A stretch of 64,000 nt of DNA from contig NZ_CP111060.1 of NCBI RefSeq assembly GCF_026250525.1, forward strand, positions 1-64,000. The letters run 5' to 3'. Below the pieces are notes generated by a model, which did no database searches, was not told the origin of the DNA, and worked only from the letters and a program-made list of their open reading frames with translations. Shown in pieces: positions 50,561-58,789 of the stretch. The translations under genes and the position numbers were made by a program. Each line of letters begins with the position of its first letter. The stretch's first letter is position 1. This DNA comes from Chondrinema litorale. Lineage in GTDB: Bacteria; Bacteroidota; Bacteroidia; Cytophagales; Flammeovirgaceae.

Positions 50561-52951
50561 ATGAAAAGTATAGTACTAACTATAGTATGTTTAATAGGTA
50601 CATTACAGGTACAAGCACAGAGTTATAGTGTTTCTGGCATCGTAACAAATTTGCAAGGTGAAGCGATTCCGGGTGTAAATGTTGTAATAAAAGGGAAATC
50701 GGTAGGAGTTTCCACTGACTTTGAAGGCAGGTTTAAACTGGAAATAGGGGAGAACAATGCAATCTTAGTTTTTTCAGCTATTGGTTTTGAAAGTAAAGAA
50801 CAGCAAGTAGATCAGTCTTTTAGTTCCAAAAATTTAGCTATCCAACTAGAGGAACATGCCACAGAACTCAATGTGGTACAAGTTACAGCAGAAACTGAAG
50901 CCACAATTATAGAAAAGCAAGGATTTAGTGTAGAGGCTATAGAAACACAAAAAATTAAATCTCAGAGTCTTGAACTCAACAATGTTATAGGCAGAACAGC
51001 AGGCGTACGAGTAAGAAGATCAGGAGGAATGGGATCAGATTTTAACTATTCACTAGATGGAATGTCAGGTAATGCCATCCGTTTTTTTATTGATGGTATC
51101 CCGATGGATTATTTTGGTTCTTCTTACTCTATCAATAACATACCCATATCTCTTATAGAACGTGTCGATATTTACAAAGGGGTGGTGCCTGTTGAATTAG
51201 GATCTGACGCTCTGGGCGGTGCTATTAATTTAGTAACCGATAAAAATACATCAAATTTCGCTTCTTTTTCATATTCCTTTGGCTCTTTCAATACTCACCA
51301 AGCAGCCATAAATGGACAATGGAGAACTAACTCTGGTCTCACTACTAGACTTTCCACTTTTTATACCTATTCAGACAACAATTACAAAGTATGGGGAGAA
51401 GGTGTTTTTTATGGAGAAGAGAATACAGGTAAGGCAATTTATTTTACCAAAGATAATCCAGCAGAAAGATTTAATGACGATTTTCAAACAACCACAGTCA
51501 AATTTGATATTGGGTTCACTCAAAAAAAATGGGCAGACCAATTTTTTGTTAGCGTTTTAGCTTCAGACCAAAAACAGGGTGTGCAAACTGGTCAAACCAT
51601 GGGACATGTGTATGGTGAAATGCGCAACAATGAACGGGTACTTATGCCAAGTATTACCTATCAAAAAAAGGATTTAATAATCAAAGGATTAGATGTTAAT
51701 GCTTTTGCCGGATATTCATATACAGAGGGGACTTTAGTAGATACAACAACTAACCGATATGATTGGCGGGGACAACAAATTGGAACGAATCCCTCTGGAG
51801 GAGAAATAGGTCGAGGAGGTAGTAAGTCTTTATTTACTCTCACAGACAAGTCTGAAATTTATAGATTTAATGCTACTTATCAATTGCCCTTAGATCTAAA
51901 ACTAGGATTTAATTATTTGTATTCAGGCACGAATCGTACAGGAGAAGACCCATTTTCACCATCGTATAGAATCCCATATTTAGAGCCTCAAAAAATAGGT
52001 TCTCACTTTGCCGGTTTATCACTCGAAACTATAAAACTTAATGATAAGCTTCATGCCAATGTTTTCTTAAAAAAATATGGTTTCAATTCCTCTATTAATG
52101 ATCTGGTTTACACTACAGAATATGAAACTGTAGAACATAAGAATAATGTATCTAACTGGGGAGGAGGTTTTGCGACGTCCTATCAAATAGTTCCTAATGT
52201 TTTAATTAAGTTTTCTTTAGAGCAAGCCACAAGATTACCAAGTGCAACAGAGGCGCTGGGCGATGGAGTTACTATAGAAAACAACCCTTCAATAAGACCT
52301 GAACAAAGCTTTAATGCGAACATTGGAACCGTACTAGGAAGGTTTGAAATTGGAGCTCGTCATAGAGTAAAAATAGCTTTGAATACTTTTTACAGAGAAG
52401 TCTCAGACAAGCTACAACTTTTAGTGGAAGGAGGCCAAGAAATTGGACAGTATGAAAATATTAGAAAAGTGAATGGATCAGGAGCTGAGATTGATGTAGT
52501 CTATGATTTTGATCAAAAATTAAAATTTAGTCTAAACGGGACTTATCTGGACTTTAGAAACAACCAGAAAACAGACGAAAATGGAAGAGAAAATATAGTC
52601 TATGGTGACAGACTGAGAAATACGCCTTACTTAATGGCAAATGCAGGTTTGGAATATAACGCAATGAACCTGATTCAAGAAAATTCTAGGTTTTTTACCT
52701 ATTTCCAATCTGGTTATGTGCATCAATTTTATCTTCGATGGCCAAGTTTGGGAAGTGCAGAAAACAAAAGTATTGTCCCTTCTCAGCTGGTATTCGATGC
52801 GGGTGTTGGATACACCTTTCCTTCTGAAAAGCTGATTTTGTCTGTGGATGTTTCCAATATATTTAATGAACAGGTTTATGACAATTTTCTTCTTCAAAAA
52901 CCAGGGAGAGCCATTTTTTTTAAAATCAATTATCATATAAAACAGAATTAA
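50561..52951 (+). CDS. Second TonB-dependent receptor
   Basis: About 796 residues from ATG 50561, chosen because it begins a signal peptide (MKSIVLTIVCLIGTLQVQAQ); an open extension upstream to 50477 has no signal-like start. Carboxypeptidase-like N-terminal domain (YSVSGIVTNLQGEAIPGVNVV), plug with VRRSGGMGSDFNYSLDGMSGN and FFIDGIPMDYFGSS, then the barrel ending AIFFKINYHIKQN. It is a clear paralogue of the receptor at 36.4-38.9 kb (shared VRVRxxGGxGSxxxYxLxGMSGN and IPxxLIERxxIYKG segments). DUF4374 and PepSY partners follow. Confidence 0.9.
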   Translation: MKSIVLTIVCLIGTLQVQAQSYSVSGIVTNLQGEAIPGVNVVIKGKSVGVSTDFEGRFKLEIGENNAILVFSAIGFESKEQQVDQSFSSKNLAIQLEEHATELNVVQVTAETEATIIEKQGFSVEAIETQKIKSQSLELNNVIGRTAGVRVRRSGGMGSDFNYSLDGMSGNAIRFFIDGIPMDYFGSSYSINNIPISLIERVDIYKGVVPVELGSDALGGAINLVTDKNTSNFASFSYSFGSFNTHQAAINGQWRTNSGLTTRLSTFYTYSDNNYKVWGEGVFYGEENTGKAIYFTKDNPAERFNDDFQTTTVKFDIGFTQKKWADQFFVSVLASDQKQGVQTGQTMGHVYGEMRNNERVLMPSITYQKKDLIIKGLDVNAFAGYSYTEGTLVDTTTNRYDWRGQQIGTNPSGGEIGRGGSKSLFTLTDKSEIYRFNATYQLPLDLKLGFNYLYSGTNRTGEDPFSPSYRIPYLEPQKIGSHFAGLSLETIKLNDKLHANVFLKKYGFNSSINDLVYTTEYETVEHKNNVSNWGGGFATSYQIVPNVLIKFSLEQATRLPSATEALGDGVTIENNPSIRPEQSFNANIGTVLGRFEIGARHRVKIALNTFYREVSDKLQLLVEGGQEIGQYENIRKVNGSGAEIDVVYDFDQKLKFSLNGTYLDFRNNQKTDENGRENIVYGDRLRNTPYLMANAGLEYNAMNLIQENSRFFTYFQSGYVHQFYLRWPSLGSAENKSIVPSQLVFDAGVGYTFPSEKLILSVDVSNIFNEQVYDNFLLQKPGRAIFFKINYHIKQN

Positions 52952-52963
52952 TTTTTAATAACT

Positions 52964-54301
52964 ATGAAAAAAAACAAACTAGCTAAACTAATTTTTAATT
53001 GCTTATTCTTAACAATAACAACAACCTTTGTCGCATGTGACGAAGATGATGAACCTTGTATTGAGTCTACATGGTATGCGGATGTAGATGGTGATGGTTT
53101 GGGTGATCCGAACTCATCAATGGAGGCTTGTGATCAACCAGAAGGATATGTAGCCAATAGCGATGACGATAATGATGCACTTGCTCCTGTAAATACTAAA
53201 TATACAGTTAGCGCAGGTGTTGATGAAGAAGGATATTACATTACAACTGATGATTTAATGTCTGGTTCAATATCTATTGTGGGAAATGGGTCTGAAGGAT
53301 GGGCGAACTTATCTGTTAGTGTAGATGGATATCTTTATATTCTTAACAACACAGAAGGCTTAACAGAAAAGTACGAATTAACAGAGAGCGGCCCAGTTGA
53401 GGTAGAGGCAATTTCTAACTCTGCATTAACTCCAGGTGGTTTCTTTAGATACATACAAGTAGTAGATGACAGCGAGATTCTCTTACTATCTAACCCAAGT
53501 GAAGGCGAAATACCATATGCTATTATAGACCTAGAGACGTTTGGTGCCACTAGCAGCGGATTTATTTCTACTCCTACCATTGGTAATAAGAGCAACTTAT
53601 GGGCAAATGCAGTTGTGCAAGGCGACGAAATCTATTTTGGATCCTTATATGGTGATGAGGCCACTTGGACACAGTTCACCGACTCTTTGGTTACTGTGAA
53701 ATATGATTATCCTTCTATGGCAAACCCAGAAATATTGGTATCAACTGTTTCTGCAGGTCAAACTTCAGGCTACCGTACCAATGGGTCTTTCGTTACCGAA
53801 AATGGAGATATTTACCAGTACAATATGACTAGTTCACTCTGGTATGAAAATGATGAAGTAGCTGATAAGCCTTCAGTATTTGTACGAATAGTAGATGGAG
53901 AATATGATGACTCTTACCTTCTTGATGTTTCAGCAGAATATGATGAGCCTATTGCCATTTGGAATGCTTGGTATGCTGGTGACGGTATAGCTTATGCCAA
54001 TGTATTACGTGTAGCTGATACTCCGGAATGGGGTGATTTATTGCAAAACACAGGAACATTAGTAGAAATCGATCTTGAAGCCAATACCGTAACAGAGTTA
54101 AATTTACCAAAAGCATCATTTAGGGATATCTTCTCTTTAAATTGTGTAGAGGATGGAAAATTCTACATCCCTGTGAGCATTACCGGAGGAGAGGCTAATA
54201 TCTATGAAATTACGATTGGTGGTGGAGCCGACGGATTTACAAAAGGCGCTACATTAGACGGAAGTAATGTATATATAAATGCACTGTTCACTAATTTTTA
54301 A
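52964..54301 (+). CDS. DUF4374 lipoprotein (second locus)
   Basis: 445 residues. The signal peptide LIFNCLFLTITTTFVAC has a lipobox FVAC. Then an acidic segment IESTWYADVDGDGLGDPNSS that is a thrombospondin-3/metal-binding-like repeat, uncommon before a DUF4374 domain. The propeller follows with repeated strands, including SGYRTNGSFVTENGDIYQYN that matches a similar strand in the first locus (SGYRSNVNYLAEDGSIYQAT), and ends with GSNVYINALFTNF. The two proteins are clearly paralogues. Spacing to the receptor is 12 bp. Confidence 0.85.
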   Translation: MKKNKLAKLIFNCLFLTITTTFVACDEDDEPCIESTWYADVDGDGLGDPNSSMEACDQPEGYVANSDDDNDALAPVNTKYTVSAGVDEEGYYITTDDLMSGSISIVGNGSEGWANLSVSVDGYLYILNNTEGLTEKYELTESGPVEVEAISNSALTPGGFFRYIQVVDDSEILLLSNPSEGEIPYAIIDLETFGATSSGFISTPTIGNKSNLWANAVVQGDEIYFGSLYGDEATWTQFTDSLVTVKYDYPSMANPEILVSTVSAGQTSGYRTNGSFVTENGDIYQYNMTSSLWYENDEVADKPSVFVRIVDGEYDDSYLLDVSAEYDEPIAIWNAWYAGDGIAYANVLRVADTPEWGDLLQNTGTLVEIDLEANTVTELNLPKASFRDIFSLNCVEDGKFYIPVSITGGEANIYEITIGGGADGFTKGATLDGSNVYINALFTNF

Positions 54302-54340
54302 TCTCTCTTTTTTAGCTTAGAACATTTAAAAATTAAGAAT

Positions 54341-54676
54341 ATGATCACCATAGCATTATGTCTTTCTTTTATATCAATCTATTGTCTTTATGCAGTTTCA
54401 GACCGGGTAGAAATTGAGAAAAAAGGCATAATGCTTTTTTTAAAAAACAAGCAAGTCTTAGCTGTGGTCATAGCAGGACTCACTTTCTTGGTCAGCACTA
54501 TTATATTAACCTACAAAGTCGGTTTGGGTGTTGGTATCTTTACCAGTTTATCATTATGGATGGTTTTAGCAAGTTTGATTATTCTTTTTCTACCATTCCA
54601 AGTGATCAAATGGCCACATTTGGCTTTAGCATTTTTGCTTGTTGCGATTATTGAAATGAATACATTATTGGTTTAA
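54341..54676 (+). CDS. DUF3325 small membrane protein
   Basis: 111 residues with three to four membrane segments (residues 1-20, 38-60, 65-88, 90-110), including FISIYCLYAVSDRVEIEKKG. Size, topology and place immediately before a DUF3649 gene and a PepSY gene match DUF3325, known from siderophore uptake clusters with a PepSY reductase. No catalytic residues are visible. It probably supports electron transfer or receptor signalling in the inner membrane. Confidence 0.7.
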   Translation: MITIALCLSFISIYCLYAVSDRVEIEKKGIMLFLKNKQVLAVVIAGLTFLVSTIILTYKVGLGVGIFTSLSLWMVLASLIILFLPFQVIKWPHLALAFLLVAIIEMNTLLV

Positions 54677-54681
54677 GGATT

Positions 54682-54963
54682 ATGCCTGCAAATAAAAAGT
54701 ATATTTCAAGTTCATTATGGATTAAATTTGGTAAACTGTCAGCGGCCATTTTAGGTGGTTTGTTAGCCTCTATAAGTTTCCATATGGCATTGGCTATCTG
54801 GACAGACAGGTCAGTGATCATACCTACTGCCGTTTACTCGGGTTTTGTTATTTGGGTTGCGTTTATGATTGTAACTTACTGGGTTCCTAAAGTTTGGCAG
54901 GCTTGGACACTCCTCGGAGCAATTACTTTAGTATGTACAATTGCCATTTCTTTAGGTCAATAG
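54682..54963 (+). CDS. DUF3649 small membrane protein
   Basis: 93 residues with three membrane helices (SAAILGGLLASISFHMALAI, VYSGFVIWVAFMIVTYWV and the last). The combination with its neighbours and the sequence AILGGLLASISFHMALA identify DUF3649, a family always near DUF3325 and PepSY proteins in siderophore loci. It starts 5 bp after the DUF3325 stop and ends 17 bp before the PepSY gene. Confidence 0.72.
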   Translation: MPANKKYISSSLWIKFGKLSAAILGGLLASISFHMALAIWTDRSVIIPTAVYSGFVIWVAFMIVTYWVPKVWQAWTLLGAITLVCTIAISLGQ

Positions 54964-54980
54964 ACAAAATTCAAAAAGTC

Positions 54981-56606
54981 ATGAGTAATCGAAATTACAA
55001 TGTTTTCTTTAATACCCATACCGTAAGTGGCATTATCATTAGTATTGGACTATATGTGATTTTTTTTGCTGGAGCTTTTTCGTTGTTTATGGAAAATATA
55101 GACCATTGGGAGGCTAATGAGAAAAGGCATGGTTTAAAGGTTTTGGATTATGATAAAGCCATTGCCCAAGTAACAGCAGCAGGATATGATATGCACGGAC
55201 GGTCTTTAAATATCTATTATTACCACGATCAAATTATTGTTCGCTCTCAGGCTTTAACTGATACTACATTAAAGAAAAGCAATCTTGGTTTACTTCCCGA
55301 TTCGGTGGCTAGTGGTAGTTTTAATTTTCAACTTGATCAAAATACTTATCGACAGGCAGCTTCAAAAAATGTCAAACCTCAAAAGACACTGGGTACTTTC
55401 CTTTACGAACTTCATTTTTTCGATCAAATCCCAACTGCTGGTCGTATTCTAGCTGGTTTAGTATCGGTTTTCTTTCTATTTGCTACTATTACGGGAGTGA
55501 TTGTTCATTGGAAAAAAATCGCACCTAATTTCTTTACTTTTCGCTTAAAGTCATCCCTCAAAAACCTCTGGACTGATGCACATACTGCTTTGGGAGTAAT
55601 TGGCCTTCCTTTTCAAATAATGTATGCCATTACCGGGGCAATTTTTTGCTTGCTCATTTTGCTAGGTGCTCCAATGGAAAAGTTTGTGTACAATGGAGAT
55701 ACAGAGGCTATGTCTAATGATATTTACCCGTCTTTTGAGGTTGGAAGTTTTCAAACGGCTTACAATCCGAAAGAGATTTCAATCAATGATCAGGTAGATA
55801 AAGCATTAGCTGAATTTTCAGAAGGAGAGGTTACGAGTGTTTATACTGAGATTCATAACTACCACGACCGAAATGCGTACGTAGAAATTTTTGTTGATTC
55901 TAAGAAAATTGAGGGTGTTTTTAACTATGCCAAGTTTGTTTATCAACTTTCAGATGGAGAACTGTTGGAATATAAAGCTGTTGCTGATATTCCTCCGTAT
56001 GCTGTGGCCTCTTGGGACTTCATTCATATCATTCATTTTGGTAATTACGGAGGTATTTTAATAAAAGTGTTGTATTTCCTTTTGTCTTTGCTAACCTGTG
56101 TAGTTATTATTTCTGGTGTGATGATCTGGCTTACAGCTCGTGATAAAAAAAGCTATCTGCACAAAGCTAGGTTTAATCAAAATGTTGGAGCCATTTATCT
56201 GGGTTCATGCATGGGGCTTTACCCAGCCATAGCATTCATGTTTCTTTTGACAAAGACACTTCCTAATGGTATGGAACATCGATTTACATGGATTAGTTGG
56301 TTGTTTCTTACTTTTTGGGTTGTATACACCGCCTATTCGTTTATCATCAAAAGCAATTATAAAATTAATCGAAATGCACTTTTACTCGCTGGTTTAATGG
56401 GGATTCTCATTCCAGTGTTTAATGGTTTTCACTCAGGCATGTGGTTTTGGAAATCGCTGGGGATAGGCCATCCAGATTCATTTTTTGTAGATATTACTTG
56501 GATGATTGCTGGAATAATCACACTCTGGCTAGCTTTTAAAATCAAACCCCAAAAGAAGAACGTAGTTCGGAGGAAAGTAGAAAAAAACAGGAATGTATTC
56601 TCATAA
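54981..56606 (+). CDS. PepSY-associated transmembrane protein
   Basis: 541 residues from ATG 54981 (an upstream frame reaches back into the DUF3649 gene and is not used). Five or more membrane segments: ISIGLYVIFFAGAFSLFM near residue 20, FFDQIPTAGRILAGLVSVFFLF near 155, DAHTALGVIGLPFQIMYAIT, a central one near 370, and several at the C-terminus. Between them are PepSY domains with His-rich helices (FNTHTVSG, DAHTALG, FIHIIHFG) that can bind haem. Unlike the paralogue at 42.4 kb it has no flavodoxin or reductase domain. Probably the inner-membrane electron-transfer or iron-release part. Confidence 0.82.
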   Translation: MSNRNYNVFFNTHTVSGIIISIGLYVIFFAGAFSLFMENIDHWEANEKRHGLKVLDYDKAIAQVTAAGYDMHGRSLNIYYYHDQIIVRSQALTDTTLKKSNLGLLPDSVASGSFNFQLDQNTYRQAASKNVKPQKTLGTFLYELHFFDQIPTAGRILAGLVSVFFLFATITGVIVHWKKIAPNFFTFRLKSSLKNLWTDAHTALGVIGLPFQIMYAITGAIFCLLILLGAPMEKFVYNGDTEAMSNDIYPSFEVGSFQTAYNPKEISINDQVDKALAEFSEGEVTSVYTEIHNYHDRNAYVEIFVDSKKIEGVFNYAKFVYQLSDGELLEYKAVADIPPYAVASWDFIHIIHFGNYGGILIKVLYFLLSLLTCVVIISGVMIWLTARDKKSYLHKARFNQNVGAIYLGSCMGLYPAIAFMFLLTKTLPNGMEHRFTWISWLFLTFWVVYTAYSFIIKSNYKINRNALLLAGLMGILIPVFNGFHSGMWFWKSLGIGHPDSFFVDITWMIAGIITLWLAFKIKPQKKNVVRRKVEKNRNVFS

Positions 56607-56719
56607 ATGATTTTATCAATGGATTTTGGTACGTAACAAAATCTACATAGTCCCCTTTAAGTATTTCTCTTCTTCTGCCAAGCCAGAATAGGAGAGAGTA
56701 ATCACCTTTCTACAGAGTC

Positions 56720-56740
56720 AAAGGCCAAATCGTGGCCTTT
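56720..56740 (+). terminator. Short hairpin downstream of the PepSY gene
   Basis: AAAGGCCA (56720-56727) and TGGCCTTT (56733-56740) form a perfect 8-bp stem with a five-base loop, 113 bp past the PepSY stop. It is followed by AATTGTT rather than a T-run, so termination strength is uncertain. Confidence 0.4.
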
Positions 56741-56758
56741 AATTGTTACCAATTCAGT

Positions 56759-56860
56759 ATGAACATGGCCGGCATCGAAAAACAAGGCATTCCTGATCAC
56801 AAGTTCCAATACAACGGCAAAGAAAAACAAGAGGAATCTGGACTTAATTGGACAGTCTAA
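56759..56860 (+). pseudogene. Relic of an RHS-repeat core
   Basis: A 33-codon frame, starting MNMAGIEKQGIPDHKFQYNG and running through KEKQEESGLNW, reproduces the conserved motif at the start of the RHS-associated core (G-I-P-D-H-K-F-x-Y-N-G-K-E-x-Q-E-E-x-G-L-N-x-Y) but ends right after it, before the YDYGAR segment. It is thus a small leftover of an RHS or wall-associated toxin gene that once lay here. Confidence 0.6.
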
Positions 56861-56975
56861 GAAAATCTAAAGTATTGCCAAAAACAATATATTCCATTTT
56901 TTTCGTGAAAAAAAGATATTATTCTACTCAATCAGATAAATTATTAATTAAAAAGAGATACGCTAATTTACTGAA

Positions 56976-57413
56976 ATGCAAAAAAAAGTAACTCTTCTTA
57001 TTTTTTCTATTTTACTGCTAATATCCATATCTAGTCCAGCTCAAATTCAATTAAAAATTGACAGTTTAAAGAAAAGTTTGCCAAATGTAACCGGAGAAGA
57101 AAAAGTAAGAGTATTAAGAGATTTGTGTTATTATAATGGTACTCTAAATTTTGATAGTGCAGTTTTATATGGAAACCAAGCAATAGCATATGCTAAAGAA
57201 ATAGGCCATAGAGATCAATTAGGGGCAGCCTATGATGATTTAGGTTCAGTTTATGCCCATTCTGGCATGCATGAGAGTGCATTGGACTTATATAAGAAAG
57301 CCATTACAATATTTAAAAATACAAATAATCGTAAAAGTGAGGCTTATACCACACATAATTTCGGATATGTTTATTTAGCAAAAGCTGATTACCTCACTAC
57401 TCTTATGGATTAA
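56976..57413 (+). pseudogene. N-terminal half of a TPR protein, cut by the IS110 element
   Basis: 145 residues with a signal peptide (KKVTLLIFSILLLISISSPAQ), the QLKIDSLKKSLP start common to secreted TPR histidine kinases and adenylate-cyclase-like proteins, and two TPR units (FDSAVLYGNQAIAYAKEIG; HESALDLYKKAITIFK). The next TPR unit (KADYLTTL) breaks off at the IS110 end and the reading frame stops at 57413. The C-terminal part, normally a kinase or output domain, is not found beyond the IS. Confidence 0.65.
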
Positions 57414-58420
57414 GCAAGTGTGTTGATATAATTTTTTTCATATTTCCTATTTTGTTTGACTACGGCAAAAATCCTATGTATAAGCTTTGACCTAATGGCA
57501 TTTATAACGGTCATCTTGTTTTTTCCTTCAGCTACTTTTCTTTCAAAGTAGCGCCCGAGTTCCCCTTTGGAACTCACCACTGATAAAGCTGCCATATGGA
57601 AGGTTTTTTTCAGGTACTTATTGGCCCTTTGGGAGACCTTATTCCTTGAGTTCAGGCTTGACCCCGATTGCTGTCTAAAAGGGGCACAACCTGCATGGCA
57701 AGCAAACTTTCTAGGATTATCGAACTTGGTAAAGTTACCCGTTGCGATAATGGTCGCCACAGCAGTCCTTGGGCCGATACCCTCGATACTGGTCATCTTC
57801 TCCACATTGTTCTTTATCTGCTCATCGCTTTCTATTACCTGATCTATCCTTTTTTCTACTTCCAAGAGTATTTTTTGATTGTACTTGATGAGTTTTTGAA
57901 GCCTTTTCTTTTTCTCCTTGAAGTAACTTTCATCAAAAAAACCTGCTTCCTGTTTGAGTTGCCCACGGTACTTGGCAATGTCCTTTACGATCAGGTCCCT
58001 TTCAGAATTGAGTCTTTCCAATAGCTTAACATTATGGTTATCAGGGATGTAAAGCCTTGCCCTGTCGTTGAACCTCTTACCATATTCAGCAATTCGTTGG
58101 GCATCGAGTTTATCATTCTTGTTCCTTGCCAGTCCTTGTGAGCGAAGAATATTATAAGCTTGTTCTACCCATAGGTTCAACTTTTCAGTACCACATACAT
58201 TGATGAGTTTATTGCCGAAGTGCCCTGTGGATTCAGCACATACCAATGTGTCCTGTTTGTCCAGTTCATAAGTTTGGTATAGGTATCCTAACTGTTCACT
58301 GATAACAGCTATATTATTTTCCCATTTGAAAAACACTGTTTCACCATTGCCTCTAAGCAGGCATATATCCAGTGTATCCTTACTGATATCTATGCCGATA
58401 AAATTTTTAAACTGTTTCAT
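57410..58420 (-). CDS. IS110-family transposase
   Basis: About 336 residues from ATG 58420 (MKQFKNFIGIDISKDTLDIC); an extended frame upstream adds 13 residues that belong to the leader. The N-terminal DEDD RuvC-like domain shows GIDISKD, AESTGHF and RNKNDKLDAQRIAEYG, and the C-terminal Transposase_20 domain shows SIEGIGPRTAVATIIATGN and the conserved Ser region (SSLNSRNKVSQRANKYLKK). It is intact. IS110 proteins use bridge RNA to choose donor and target sequences. The stop codon lies at the edge of the TPR gene. Confidence 0.93.
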   Translation of the reverse strand: MKQFKNFIGIDISKDTLDICLLRGNGETVFFKWENNIAVISEQLGYLYQTYELDKQDTLVCAESTGHFGNKLINVCGTEKLNLWVEQAYNILRSQGLARNKNDKLDAQRIAEYGKRFNDRARLYIPDNHNVKLLERLNSERDLIVKDIAKYRGQLKQEAGFFDESYFKEKKKRLQKLIKYNQKILLEVEKRIDQVIESDEQIKNNVEKMTSIEGIGPRTAVATIIATGNFTKFDNPRKFACHAGCAPFRQQSGSSLNSRNKVSQRANKYLKKTFHMAALSVVSSKGELGRYFERKVAEGKNKMTVINAIRSKLIHRIFAVVKQNRKYEKNYINTLA

Positions 58421-58453
58421 TTTTATTTTAATTTGTTTGAGCAAAAAAATTGA

Positions 58454-58601
58454 GGTCAAAAAACTGAACCATTACCTAACCACCTTAAAGGGTAACAAAC
58501 TCTTATACAGGTCTAGGTTCAGAAGGGGGGAAACAAGTACCTAGCAGTGGGATGAATCTTTTCCAAGGTCTTAAGTTGGTTCACTTGTTCCCCTCTTGAC
58601 C
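58454..58601 (-). ncRNA. Structured IS110 leader, candidate bridge RNA
   Basis: Between the transposase ATG and the outer end the DNA holds nested complementary arms: GGTCAA (58454-58459) with TTGACC (58596-58601); CTGAACC (58464-58470) with GGTTCAG (58516-58522); and GGGGAAACAAGT (58527-58538) with ACTTGTTCCCC (58583-58593), the last with one bulge. In IS110-group elements the bridge RNA is encoded in the non-coding end in front of the transposase gene, which matches this position. Not an open frame. Confidence 0.55.
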
Positions 58602-58789
58602 AAAAGAAATCTACTATTAAAGTTAATCGCTTCTCTTTAAATAATACAATCACTCAAATCTAAGGTGCTCTTAAATACTATTTTAAAGCATTAAAAATGA
58701 AATCTGATTTAGATGGAGTAAATACATCATCTACTTTAAGTAATAACAAAAAAGAAATAAAGTATTAAAAAAATGGATAGCTTTGATCT

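Larger units (their letters stand above)
57410..58605 (-). mobile_element. IS110-family element (approximate borders)
   Basis: The element covers the transposase gene and the structured leader. IS110 elements lack long inverted repeats and often leave little trace, so the ends are estimated: the right end from the break in the TPR gene near 57405, the left end just after the last stem base at 58601. No target duplication is recognisable. Confidence 0.55.

Noticed and set aside
57567..58024. Plus-strand frames opposite the IS110 transposase
   Set aside because: Antisense shadows; the minus-strand transposase has all family motifs.
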